Below are positions 17,161-25,353 of a stretch of 64,000 bases of DNA, in pieces. A program made the translations under genes and the position numbers. The notes beneath the pieces were generated by a model. The model did no database searches. It was not told the origin of the DNA and was given only the letters and a program-made list of their open reading frames with translations. Origin of the DNA: Anaerotruncus sp. (GTDB lineage Bacteria > Bacillota > Clostridia > Oscillospirales > Ruminococcaceae); contig JAETRV010000001.1 in assembly GCA_021770005.1 (NCBI GenBank), positions 62,001 to 126,000 of the forward strand, written 5' to 3'. Position 1 is the stretch's first letter; each line of letters begins with the position of its first letter.

Positions 17161-17529
17161 ATGAAACTGAAATCGATTGGGCAGGCATTTTCGGTGTGCC
17201 AGGTCTCGGACCTCTCGGAGGTGGATTTTCACGAACCGTTCTGTTTTGTCGGGAAAACGGATGAGGAACTTTCCCTGGTCTGCCCCACGGATCAGGTGCC
17301 CGCCCATACCCTCGCACGGGAGGATGGATGGCGCGCGTTTCGGGTCGAGGGGGCTCTGGAATTTTCGCTGGTGGGTGTCCTTGCGGGGATTACCACCGTT
17401 TTGGCGGCGCATCAGATCGGGATTTTTGCGGTCTCCACCTATCGCACCGACTACCTCCTGACCAAAGAGGAGAACTATGAGAACGCATTGACCGCACTGG
17501 AACAGGCCGGATATGAGATTGTCCGTTGA
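17161..17529 (+). CDS. ACT domain protein
   Basis: A 122-residue protein resembling the stand-alone ACT-domain family of COG3603: FCFVGKTDEELSLVCPTDQVP near residue 28, a GALEFSLVGVLAGITTVLA segment and IGIFAVSTYRTDYLLTKEENYENAL towards the end. ACT proteins usually bind amino acids. ATG 17161 follows GGAGAAG. It sits 25 bases after the VWA gene, probably in the same transcript, though its link to the MoxR/VWA pair is unknown. Confidence 0.75.
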   Translation: MKLKSIGQAFSVCQVSDLSEVDFHEPFCFVGKTDEELSLVCPTDQVPAHTLAREDGWRAFRVEGALEFSLVGVLAGITTVLAAHQIGIFAVSTYRTDYLLTKEENYENALTALEQAGYEIVR

Positions 17530-17571
17530 GACAGCGGCGCAGCTGGCCTCGGAAGAGAAAGGAAAATGAGG

Positions 17572-18759
17572 ATGGAAAAACAGAAAGCCGCAAAACCGGT
17601 CCCTCAGCGTGTGGAACATAACCCGGCGCCCTGCCCGCTCTATCGCAAATGCGGCGGGTGCCAGCTGCAAAACCTATCCTATCCCCAACAGCTCATCTGG
17701 AAACAGAACCAGACCGAACGTCTTTTAGGAAAATTTGGGAATATTGAGCCGATTTTGGGGATGGAGCATCCGTACCATTATCGGAACAAGGTGCAGGCGG
17801 CATTCGGGCAGACACGTGACAAAAAGATCATCTCCGGGGTGTACCAATCGAGCACCCACCGGATCGTCCCGGTTGACCACTGCATGATCGAGGATGAGGC
17901 AGCGGATGCGATCATCGTCACAGTGCGGGAGCTGATGAAAGCATTTCGGATGCAGCCCTACAACGAGCAGACAGGTGCTGGTTGGCTGCGGCACCTGTTG
18001 GTCAAGCGGGGATTTGCGAGTGGACAGGTGATGGTGGTGTTTGTCGCGGCAAATCCAATCTTTCCGGCGAAAAAGCGGTTTATCGAGGTGCTGCGCAAAA
18101 AACATCCTGAAATCACGACCATCCTGTTGAATATCAATCCGATGCGTACCAGTATGGTGCTGGGGGAGTCGGAACGTGTGCTCTTTGGGCCTGGGTATAT
18201 CGAGGATACCCTCTGCGGATGTGTCTTTCGGATTTCCGCGAAGTCATTTTACCAGATCAATCCGGTGCAGACCGAGCTGCTCTATGGCAAGGCAATCGAG
18301 TTCGCCAGCCTGAACGGACAGGAGACGGTGATTGACGCTTACTGCGGGATTGGCACGATTGGGTTGATTGCCAGCCGGAAGGCAGGGCAGGTGATTGGGA
18401 TCGAATCCAACCGGGATGCGGTGCGGGACGCCATCTCAAATGCCAAACGCAACCAGATTCGCAACGTGCGCTTTTTTCATGCGGATGCGGGGGAGTTTAT
18501 GTCTGGGATGGCACAGGAAGGGGAACGGGTTGACGTGGTGCTGATGGACCCGCCCCGCGCCGGCAGCGATGAAGCGTTCCTCTCCTCGCTTGTTTCGCTT
18601 GCGCCGGAAAAAGTGGTCTATATCTCCTGCAATCCCGAAACCCAGCGGCGTGACCTCGAATTTCTCACAAAGCGTGGCTACCAGGTGCGCCGAATCCAGC
18701 CGGTTGATATGTTCCCACATACCAATCATGTGGAGACGGTTGTCCTTCTTGCCCATTGA
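17572..18759 (+). CDS. 23S rRNA (uracil-C5)-methyltransferase, RlmD/RumA type
   Basis: SAM-dependent methyltransferase that forms 5-methyluridine in 23S rRNA or, in some Firmicutes, tRNA. The 395-residue protein has Fe-S cluster cysteines at residues 21, 27 and 30 (CPLYRKCGGC), a fourth candidate in VDHCM, the SAM motif DAYCGIGTIG, MDPPRAG and the catalytic Cys region ISCNPETQRRDL. It lacks the N-terminal TRAM domain of E. coli RumA. ATG 17572 is preferred over ATG 17566 because AAAGGA is 8 bases upstream of it rather than 2. RlmCD and TrmFO-like specificities cannot be told apart from sequence alone. Confidence 0.9.
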   Translation: MEKQKAAKPVPQRVEHNPAPCPLYRKCGGCQLQNLSYPQQLIWKQNQTERLLGKFGNIEPILGMEHPYHYRNKVQAAFGQTRDKKIISGVYQSSTHRIVPVDHCMIEDEAADAIIVTVRELMKAFRMQPYNEQTGAGWLRHLLVKRGFASGQVMVVFVAANPIFPAKKRFIEVLRKKHPEITTILLNINPMRTSMVLGESERVLFGPGYIEDTLCGCVFRISAKSFYQINPVQTELLYGKAIEFASLNGQETVIDAYCGIGTIGLIASRKAGQVIGIESNRDAVRDAISNAKRNQIRNVRFFHADAGEFMSGMAQEGERVDVVLMDPPRAGSDEAFLSSLVSLAPEKVVYISCNPETQRRDLEFLTKRGYQVRRIQPVDMFPHTNHVETVVLLAH

Positions 18760-18959
18760 CCCCGCTATCCGGTAAATGTGGTTTCAGGAGTTCCCGCACT
18801 TTTTCGCTTATGTCATGTCGATGATAGATAGGATATATCCATTTATTGGCCCTTTTTTCTCCTTGGCTTCTCTTATTTTGTCGCTTTACTCAATGCTTGT
18901 GTAAAAACAATCTAAAACGTATCAAACATATTGTATTTCTTTTTTAAGGAGATAAAAAG

Positions 18960-19778
18960 ATGAAAATAGCAAGGATCGCTTTACTGATCACATGCTTTTT
19001 ACTGATAGTAGGGGTGGGAGCGGCGACAAGACCAGCTGCTTTAGAAATCGATCCTGTTCAGGCGTACATGCCTGAGAAACTTTTGGAATTATACAGTCTC
19101 GACTATACATCCCGCACCTATCAGCAGATCACTAAGTCAGAGGATATTGAGAAGGTGATTACAGGTCTAAAAGGGTATCGGCCGTCTTCCAAGGTCTCAC
19201 ATGATGTGCGTCAGACCGGATTCTTGGTCTTTACCGATCGGGGAAAATATACGGTTTATCTATCCAGTAATGCGAAGGATCGGGAAACCAGGGAACTCTA
19301 TGCCCTATCCCAAAAGCTGAATCGGGAGTATCCGCGCCATGTCCAGTGGCTGGTCTACATGAGCACGGATCAGATCGAGTCCATCGAATTCCGAGCGTTC
19401 GGCGGAAAAGGATACACGACGCGGAAGAACATCCACGAAACTTACTATATTGACGCTTTGATTACCGACCGGGAGAGCATTGAAAAGGTCAGCAGCTTTT
19501 TGAAAGGGATGGTGGTAAATCCCAAAGAACAGGTTCACAGGAAGCCTTATCCAAACCCCGGAGCTGTAGCGAATGAATACAGTCTGGACATCCATTTCAA
19601 AAACGGCATCAGCTATAGATGCTATGGCCCCTTTCTCTATATTAGCTCTTCGGACATGGACGAAATGATCTCGTATTCCGAGCCGGAATCCTACAATCAG
19701 GTGGATGCCCTGCGGGATTTGATGCTGGAACTGCCCGAATCCAAGCGAAAATGGATGGAAGGTTTTACGGATGGATGA
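18960..19778 (+). CDS. Exported protein of unknown function
   Basis: Not recognised. A 272-residue protein with an N-terminal signal or anchor (MKIARIALLITCFLLIVGVG) and a mature part with several beta-rich, charged stretches and no cysteines near the signal, so not a typical lipoprotein. ATG 18960 follows AAGGAG by 8 bases. The gene and its 200-base upstream region are visibly AT-richer than neighbours, suggesting transfer or a poorly conserved surface protein. It is not in an operon. Confidence 0.6.
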   Translation: MKIARIALLITCFLLIVGVGAATRPAALEIDPVQAYMPEKLLELYSLDYTSRTYQQITKSEDIEKVITGLKGYRPSSKVSHDVRQTGFLVFTDRGKYTVYLSSNAKDRETRELYALSQKLNREYPRHVQWLVYMSTDQIESIEFRAFGGKGYTTRKNIHETYYIDALITDRESIEKVSSFLKGMVVNPKEQVHRKPYPNPGAVANEYSLDIHFKNGISYRCYGPFLYISSSDMDEMISYSEPESYNQVDALRDLMLELPESKRKWMEGFTDG

Positions 19779-19805
19779 TTCTGGTACAGAGGACTTTTCC
19801 TTTGC

Positions 19806-19851
19806 AAAAATCCCTCTACCCAGCTTATTGATCAGCTGAGTAGAGGGATTC
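19806..19851 (-). terminator. Terminator of the peptidase operon
   Basis: Inverted repeat AATCCCTCTAC-AGCT / AGCT-GTAGAGGGATT; reading on the minus strand it is followed by TTTTTGC, placing it after the M18 peptidase gene. Confidence 0.65.
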
Positions 19852-19912
19852 GGATTTATGTTCCAAGGAGCCGCCCCCCTTTTTTTGAAAAGGAGGACAA
19901 AACGGTTGGTTC

Positions 19913-21220
19913 TTATTCGATCATGTACGCGTCAGACTCATCACAAGAAATTACAGTGTGATAAAAAGCGGTCAATGCGCGCAGGAGATACCAGGTGTCT
20001 TTGATCCCGCCGGTCTCATAGGGGGAATGCATAGCAAGCTGTGCGAGCCCGATGTCCACCGTGTTCAGCGAAACATGTTTATTAGAAAGATTGCCCAGCG
20101 TAGAGCCGCCCGCTACGTCCGACCGGTTGGCGAACACCTGAACCGGGACCTCCGCTCTCTGGCAGATCATCTGGAACAGGCCGGAGGAAATGCTGTCGGT
20201 GGTGTATTTCTGGTTGGCACTGTGTTTGATAACCACCCCGCCGTTGAGGTGGGGATGGTTGATTTTGTCCGCTTTTTCCGGGTGGTTCGGATGGATGGCG
20301 TGACCATTGTCTACCGAAGCCATCATGCTGGACGCCAACGCAATCTGGTGTGCGTCCGCCGTACGCCCAATCCCTGCACTGATCCGCAGAAGTGCATCCT
20401 GCAACAGGTTCGAATCCGCGCCCTGTTTGGTCGCGCTGCCTACCTCCTCGTTATCAAACACTGCACATACCGGAATCGAATGGGAGACTTCGCAGTTCAG
20501 CAGTCCTTTGGCGCACGCCCACGCGCACTGGAGATCGTCCAGACGGGGGCTGGAGAGAAACTCGCGCTCTGCGCCCCAGATGCGGCTGGATTCCCGGAGA
20601 TAGAGGAATAGATCCGCTGCGAGAATCTGGTCAGGAGCTACACCAGCAGCTTCTGCCACCAGTGGGAGGAACCGGTCCCGCGCGCCCTCCTGCCCGAACA
20701 GAGGGAGCATATCCACCTGTGGATTCAGCGCCACCCCTTCATTGATCTTACGGTTCATGTGAATTGCCAGATTCGGGATCAGGAGCAGGTCACGGTCAAG
20801 ATCGACCAGACGGGAAACCATCCGGTCCCCCTCCCGTACCGCGACCCTTCCCGCCGCCGAAAGTGGACGGTCGAGCCATGCCGAGCAGATCGCCCCGCCA
20901 TACTGCTCCACGTTCAGCTGGACATAATGCTCCCCGGCTAGCTCGGGAACCGACTTGATCTTGAATGCGGGCGTGTCGCTGTGTGCGGCCGCGATCATAA
21001 AGCCCGCGGGTGTGCCCTCTGGAATTCGGAAGGCGATGAGGGCGGAGCCGTTGCGGGTGAAGAAATACCCGTTTCCAGGCTTCAACTCCCAGGGGCGGCT
21101 CTCATGCAGGCGGGTGAATCCCGCAGCTTGGAACTGCTCCGCCAGATTGGAAACCGCGTGATAACAACTGGGCGAACGCTGGATAAAGTCGGCCATTTCC
21201 AGGGAAATTTTCTCAAACAT
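19913..21220 (-). CDS. M18 family aminopeptidase
   Basis: Zinc aminopeptidase removing acidic or neutral N-terminal residues from peptides, cytoplasmic. The 435-residue protein has the family motifs AAHSDTPAFKIK (metal ligand His-Asp), FDNEEVGS (catalytic Glu pair), SVDNGHAIHPNHPEKAD and HSPYETGG near the end. ATG 21220 was chosen over an earlier start at 21253 because AAAGGAG precedes it and the family begins here; it overlaps the pepT stop by 8 bases, so the two peptidase genes are coupled. Confidence 0.93.
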   Translation of the reverse strand: MFEKISLEMADFIQRSPSCYHAVSNLAEQFQAAGFTRLHESRPWELKPGNGYFFTRNGSALIAFRIPEGTPAGFMIAAAHSDTPAFKIKSVPELAGEHYVQLNVEQYGGAICSAWLDRPLSAAGRVAVREGDRMVSRLVDLDRDLLLIPNLAIHMNRKINEGVALNPQVDMLPLFGQEGARDRFLPLVAEAAGVAPDQILAADLFLYLRESSRIWGAEREFLSSPRLDDLQCAWACAKGLLNCEVSHSIPVCAVFDNEEVGSATKQGADSNLLQDALLRISAGIGRTADAHQIALASSMMASVDNGHAIHPNHPEKADKINHPHLNGGVVIKHSANQKYTTDSISSGLFQMICQRAEVPVQVFANRSDVAGGSTLGNLSNKHVSLNTVDIGLAQLAMHSPYETGGIKDTWYLLRALTAFYHTVISCDESDAYMIE

Positions 21221-22448
21221 GGGACACGCACTCCTTTCCAAAGCTGCATACAAGTTTGGTCAATACATCTACCATGCATTCCATCGACTCCACGGGGATA
21301 AATTCAAACCGGCTGTGGAAGTTATACCCACCGGTGGAGAGGTTTGGACAGGGCAGCCCGGCAAGGCTTAGCCGGGCGCCGTCTGTGCCGCCCCGGATGG
21401 GCTGGATGTTCGGCTCGATCCCACAGGCGCGGAATGCGGATACCGCCTGCTCCACTACCTCCATATGCTTTTCAATCACCGGGCGCATGTTGTAATATTG
21501 ATCCCGGATGATCACAGAAACGGTGCCTTCCCCCCAGCGGCGGTTGAGCGTCTCCATGATCCCATTCAGGCGGTCTTTCTGCGCCTGGAACTTGGCCCCG
21601 TCATGCTCCCGCAGCGCAATCTTCATGGTGCAGTGCTCTACCTCGCCGTGGATAGAGGTGAGATGGTAAAAACCTTCGTGCCCTTCGGTAAAAACCGGCT
21701 GCTCCTTGGGCGGCAGCATCGATTGCAGTTCGCAGGCCACCACAGCCGCATTGATCATCTTGCCCTTGGCCGCGCCGGGATGGATGCTGCGCCCGGAAAT
21801 TTCGATGGTGGCGGTAGCGGCATTGAAGGTCTCATATTCCAGCTCCCCGATCGGCCCGCCATCTACCGTGTAGGCGAAGTTCGCGCCAAAGCCCGGGATG
21901 TCAAAATACCGGGTGCCGCCGCTGATCTCCTCATCCGGCGTGAACGCGATGCGGACTTCCCCGTGAGGCGGGGCATCGGGCGACATCAGCCGTTCGGCCA
22001 GCGTCACAACCTCTGCGACACCCGCTTTGTCGTCAGCACCGAGCAGGGTGGTCCCGTCGGTCATTACCAGCGTTTTTCCAATGCAGTCGGCAAGGAAGGG
22101 GAAATCCTCACTGCGCATCACAATCTGTTCGGTCTCGTTGAGCAGGATATTTCCGCCCATATATTCCACCAGCTTCACCTGGATATTCTCCCCGGAAACC
22201 GCACTGCTGGTGTCCATATGGGTCATCAGCCCCAGTATCGGACCGCCTTCCCGGGTTGCGGGGATGATGGCGGTCACATAGCCATGCGCATCCTGCCGGA
22301 CTTGTTTCAGCCCCAGCCCTTGCAGCTCCTGGACCAGCCGCCGGCCAAATTCCAGTTGGTTGGGGCTGGAGGGATAGGTCTCACTCTCCTCCCGTGAGGT
22401 GGTGTCCAGTTGAATATAGTTCAGAAAACGGTCCAATACAGCACTCAT
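21213..22448 (-). CDS. pepT: Peptidase T (tripeptide aminopeptidase)
   Basis: M20B zinc peptidase releasing the N-terminal residue of tripeptides. The 411-residue protein shows DTTSREES near the N-terminus, THMDTSSAVSG (metal ligands), LGADDKAG, TPDEEISGGTRYFD and IRGGTDGARLSLAGLPCPNLSTGG. ATG 22448 follows GAGGGA; upstream sequence in this frame is not conserved in kind. Together with the M18 gene it forms a peptide-use operon downstream of a glutamate carrier gene. Confidence 0.95.
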   Translation of the reverse strand: MSAVLDRFLNYIQLDTTSREESETYPSSPNQLEFGRRLVQELQGLGLKQVRQDAHGYVTAIIPATREGGPILGLMTHMDTSSAVSGENIQVKLVEYMGGNILLNETEQIVMRSEDFPFLADCIGKTLVMTDGTTLLGADDKAGVAEVVTLAERLMSPDAPPHGEVRIAFTPDEEISGGTRYFDIPGFGANFAYTVDGGPIGELEYETFNAATATIEISGRSIHPGAAKGKMINAAVVACELQSMLPPKEQPVFTEGHEGFYHLTSIHGEVEHCTMKIALREHDGAKFQAQKDRLNGIMETLNRRWGEGTVSVIIRDQYYNMRPVIEKHMEVVEQAVSAFRACGIEPNIQPIRGGTDGARLSLAGLPCPNLSTGGYNFHSRFEFIPVESMECMVDVLTKLVCSFGKECVSHV

Positions 22449-22528
22449 CGTCAGTCCCTCATTTCTTGTGGGCTTTTGCCCACTACTTTTTGTTTCCAAA
22501 TGTTTGGTCTCTATCAGGTTGACACCGA

Positions 22529-22569
22529 TGGCCCGGAGGTACATCCCCGAAAGGTGTGCCTCCGGGCCA
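22529..22569. other. GC-rich hairpin between the glutamate carrier and pepT genes
   Basis: An 11-bp stem (22529-22539 with 22559-22569) with no clear T-run on either side. It may reduce read-through or protect a processed 3' end. Confidence 0.4.
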
Positions 22570-22586
22570 CAAAAGGTGCGTTCTGG

Positions 22587-24017
22587 CTATGGATTGACGG
22601 CGCTCGGCTGCGCCTGTTTCGGTGTTCGATACAAAACCCGCCCGATAGCGACCACGATGTAACAACCTACCACATACAGAATGCCGAAAATCAGCATCTG
22701 GAACGAGGTGCCGCGCACCAGCAGACCATACATGATGGGGGTGGTAATCAGCTCGATGGCCTGCCGGATGGCATAGGACAGCGAGTAGTCACTCATGACA
22801 GGGGTCTCAAACTTAGGGTCACAGATCTTCAGCAGGGTGACACCGGTCATCATAACGCCGGTATTGATGCCAAAGCTGAGGATGCCGCGCTCAAACGGAT
22901 AGCTATCCGGAAGAAAGATCTGGAACATCTTGACGGTAGTGAAATAGACCACCACGAATCCGACAGCGCTGATGAGCACGATCGGCAGCATGTAGAGCAT
23001 GACCGCGCGGATGGGCATGCTGGCGATTGCGGCAGTGATCGAAAGGTCGGCCAGGACACTGCTGATATGGCTTTTTACCTTGGCGTCGATCATCCACTGA
23101 AGGCCAAGACGGTCGATAATGTAGTTTACGCCGTACATCAGGATCAGCGCATAGGGCCAAACCGGGATGTCCTGCAAGCCAATCACATGGTATTTGACTG
23201 CCAAACCATGCAGCCAGTAGGCAAGGCCGCAGTCCACCAGGATGACTGCAAGATGTACGGTGATCGTCTCGATCGAAGAGCTGGTCGTGGTTTCCCGTCC
23301 CAGGCTGTTCTGGCTGGAAATATCGGGGTTAAACCCGTAGGTGCTCTCGGCAGGCAGGGTAGCAGAATCTTTCAGGATCGCGGTCTGCCCTCTGCGGGAG
23401 GCGCGGTTGATAATCCAGACACCCAGCAGAATGCCGCCCAGCAGGCCGATTGTGGCAAAGGTGGTCACAACGCCCTGTGCCAGCTCCCAATGGGATACGC
23501 CGCCTTCCATCAGGATGTTTCCAATCGCACCGGCCATGCTGTGTCCGCCATTGAAGCCCTGGCAGATCTCGTAGCCGAAGTTGTTATAGAAATCCAGGTT
23601 GGGCATCAGCTGGAGCAGGAGCAGAGGGATGCCCACGCCGATGATGACTTGGAATCCAAATGCACCGCTGGCGATACCGCTGATGAGAGTGATTTTTCCG
23701 ACCTCCCGGCGGCTGCTCGCCCGTTTTTTATTGGGGTCGCGGAAGTTGCCGAGGGGGGTGCCTGCGAACATGGGGACCACCAGGATGCTGGCCAGTAGCG
23801 ACCAGATGGAAGACCATTCCTCCGAGATGACCTCTACACCGGTCTGCCCCAGGATCTCGGGACCGAGCAGAAGGCCAAGAAAGCCGCCGATGACCGAGGC
23901 GGGAACCAGGAATTTGCGGAACAGAGGCACCTTGGCTCTCAGGAACATGCCTGCCAGCAGTAAGGCGCCCAGCCCTGCGGTACTTTTCAGCAGGGATTGC
24001 AGTAATGCGCTTGTCAC
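22587..24017 (-). CDS. Sodium/glutamate symporter family protein (GltS/ESS type)
   Basis: A 476-residue polytopic membrane protein, predicted to import glutamate with Na+. Two pseudo-symmetric halves are visible: N-terminal FLVPASVIGGFLGLLLGPEIL, a GGHSMAGAIG segment (GGHG-like ESS motif), and a C-terminal FGINTGVMMTGVTLLKICDP. It is longer than classic GltS (about 400 residues), with an extra hydrophilic loop near residue 230-260. GTG 24017 has GGAGGT upstream. It heads the operon with pepT and the M18 gene, consistent with amino-acid and peptide use. Confidence 0.82.
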   Translation of the reverse strand: MTSALLQSLLKSTAGLGALLLAGMFLRAKVPLFRKFLVPASVIGGFLGLLLGPEILGQTGVEVISEEWSSIWSLLASILVVPMFAGTPLGNFRDPNKKRASSRREVGKITLISGIASGAFGFQVIIGVGIPLLLLQLMPNLDFYNNFGYEICQGFNGGHSMAGAIGNILMEGGVSHWELAQGVVTTFATIGLLGGILLGVWIINRASRRGQTAILKDSATLPAESTYGFNPDISSQNSLGRETTTSSSIETITVHLAVILVDCGLAYWLHGLAVKYHVIGLQDIPVWPYALILMYGVNYIIDRLGLQWMIDAKVKSHISSVLADLSITAAIASMPIRAVMLYMLPIVLISAVGFVVVYFTTVKMFQIFLPDSYPFERGILSFGINTGVMMTGVTLLKICDPKFETPVMSDYSLSYAIRQAIELITTPIMYGLLVRGTSFQMLIFGILYVVGCYIVVAIGRVLYRTPKQAQPSAVNP

Positions 24018-24118
24018 GGAACTCTACCTCCATTTTTTGCTGATTTGAACGGTCTGCGCTGTGCGTCCGCAGCGGATGGGCCCCTCCCGGAGGAACGCTG
24101 TGCATTTTGTCTAAAATT

Positions 24119-24147
24119 ATTTTAACCGCAAAGCTGCCTATTGTCTA
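24119..24147 (-). promoter_or_regulatory. Predicted promoter of the glutamate carrier-peptidase operon
   Basis: On the minus strand: TAGACA (24147-24142), 17-bp spacer, TAAAAT (24124-24119). Confidence 0.5.
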
Positions 24148-24286
24148 ATACCAATACGCAAATAATAGTTATAACCTTTTGGTGATATAGCCCGCCCCAA
24201 TGTTACAAGAAGGGTATTTTTGATTGGAGAACCCGGGCGGAACCGATCCTTTGCCTGAAGTTATAAGACATATCATGATTTTGAAA

Positions 24287-24316
24287 TTGGATTTTTCCGC
24301 AAAAGACCTCTATAAT
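24287..24316 (+). promoter_or_regulatory. Predicted promoter of the YitT gene
   Basis: TTGGAT (24287-24292), 18-bp spacer, TATAAT (24311-24316), about 30 bases before the gene. Confidence 0.55.
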
Positions 24317-24346
24317 GGGTGAAAACGCAACAGGAGGTTTTTTGAT

Positions 24347-25204
24347 ATGGCTGTTTCTTCCAACCGTAATGCACTGTTTGATTATATCCTGATTACCCTC
24401 TGCTGTATCGGTACAGCGGTGGTGATTCATCTGTTCCAGCTTCCAAACCATTTTGTCTTTGGTGGCGTCACCGGTATGGCTGTCCTGCTGTCCACTGCGA
24501 CAGGCATCTCGTTTTCCACACTGAATATTGCCATCAACCTGCTGCTTCTGGTCGCGGCGTTCCTCTGCTTGGGTAGGTCGTTTGGCCTGCGCACCGTATA
24601 TGTCACCATCTGCACCGCATTCTGCTACAAGGTCCTGGAACGGGTCCTGCCGGTTTCCAGCCCGCTGACTTCCGAGCCGGCGCTGGAAGCATTGGTGGTC
24701 ACCGTGGCGGTCGCTGCCATGGCTGCGGAGCTGTTCCAGCTGGGGGCATGCAGCGGCGGCACCGACATTGCCGCCATGATTCTGCGCAAATATATCCGGA
24801 TGGACATCGGGCGGGCGCTCCTGATTGTGGACTTTGCCACTGTGGTCTTTTCCTTCCTGCTCTATGATCTGACGATCGGGCTGTTTTCTCTGGTGGGGCT
24901 GCTCGCCAAGGCGTTCGTGATCGACAACGTGCTCGACAGCATCAACCTTTGCAAGTATTTTACCATCGTCTCCTCCGACCCTACCCCAATCTGCCAGTTC
25001 ATCCATAAAAGCCTCAACCGGGGCGCGACTGTCTGTCAGGCGCAAGGCAACTACACAGGGGAGAGCCGGACGGTCATCCTGACCGCGGTGCGCCGGGGGC
25101 AGGCGATCCAGCTGCGCGATTTTATCCACGCCAACAGCCCGGATGCATTTATGGTCATCACCAACAGCAGTGAGATTGTTGGACGCGGGTTCCTGTTGGA
25201 GTAA
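24347..25204 (+). CDS. YitT family membrane protein
   Basis: A 285-residue protein with five or so membrane helices in residues 10-190, including FGGVTGMAVLLSTATGIS and GACSGGTDIAAMIL, followed by a soluble C-terminal DUF2179 domain (ATVCQAQGNYTGESRTVILTAV...). This two-part layout defines the YitT/YqfU family, of unknown function. ATG 24347 follows CAGGAGG. Monocistronic, with its own promoter and terminator. Confidence 0.92.
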   Translation: MAVSSNRNALFDYILITLCCIGTAVVIHLFQLPNHFVFGGVTGMAVLLSTATGISFSTLNIAINLLLLVAAFLCLGRSFGLRTVYVTICTAFCYKVLERVLPVSSPLTSEPALEALVVTVAVAAMAAELFQLGACSGGTDIAAMILRKYIRMDIGRALLIVDFATVVFSFLLYDLTIGLFSLVGLLAKAFVIDNVLDSINLCKYFTIVSSDPTPICQFIHKSLNRGATVCQAQGNYTGESRTVILTAVRRGQAIQLRDFIHANSPDAFMVITNSSEIVGRGFLLE

Positions 25205-25246
25205 GGGCCTGTTTCAAATGAAAAGTTTTACCCGATTTGCCCCAAG

Positions 25247-25277
25247 GCAGCGTGACCATCGTTGGTCACGCTGCTTT
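25247..25277 (+). terminator. Terminator after the YitT gene
   Basis: Eleven-bp perfect stem (25247-25257 with 25264-25274) followed by TTT. Confidence 0.65.
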
Positions 25278-25353
25278 CCATCTTTCCGGATTCATAATGC
25301 GCCCGTTCCCCGCATAAGGTATACAAGCCTATTCAAAAAAGGGGGACGGAAAA

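Noticed and set aside
22410..23798. 462-codon plus-strand frame opposite the glutamate carrier gene
   Set aside because: His/Asp/Gln-rich shadow of a membrane-protein gene; no ribosome site and no domain.
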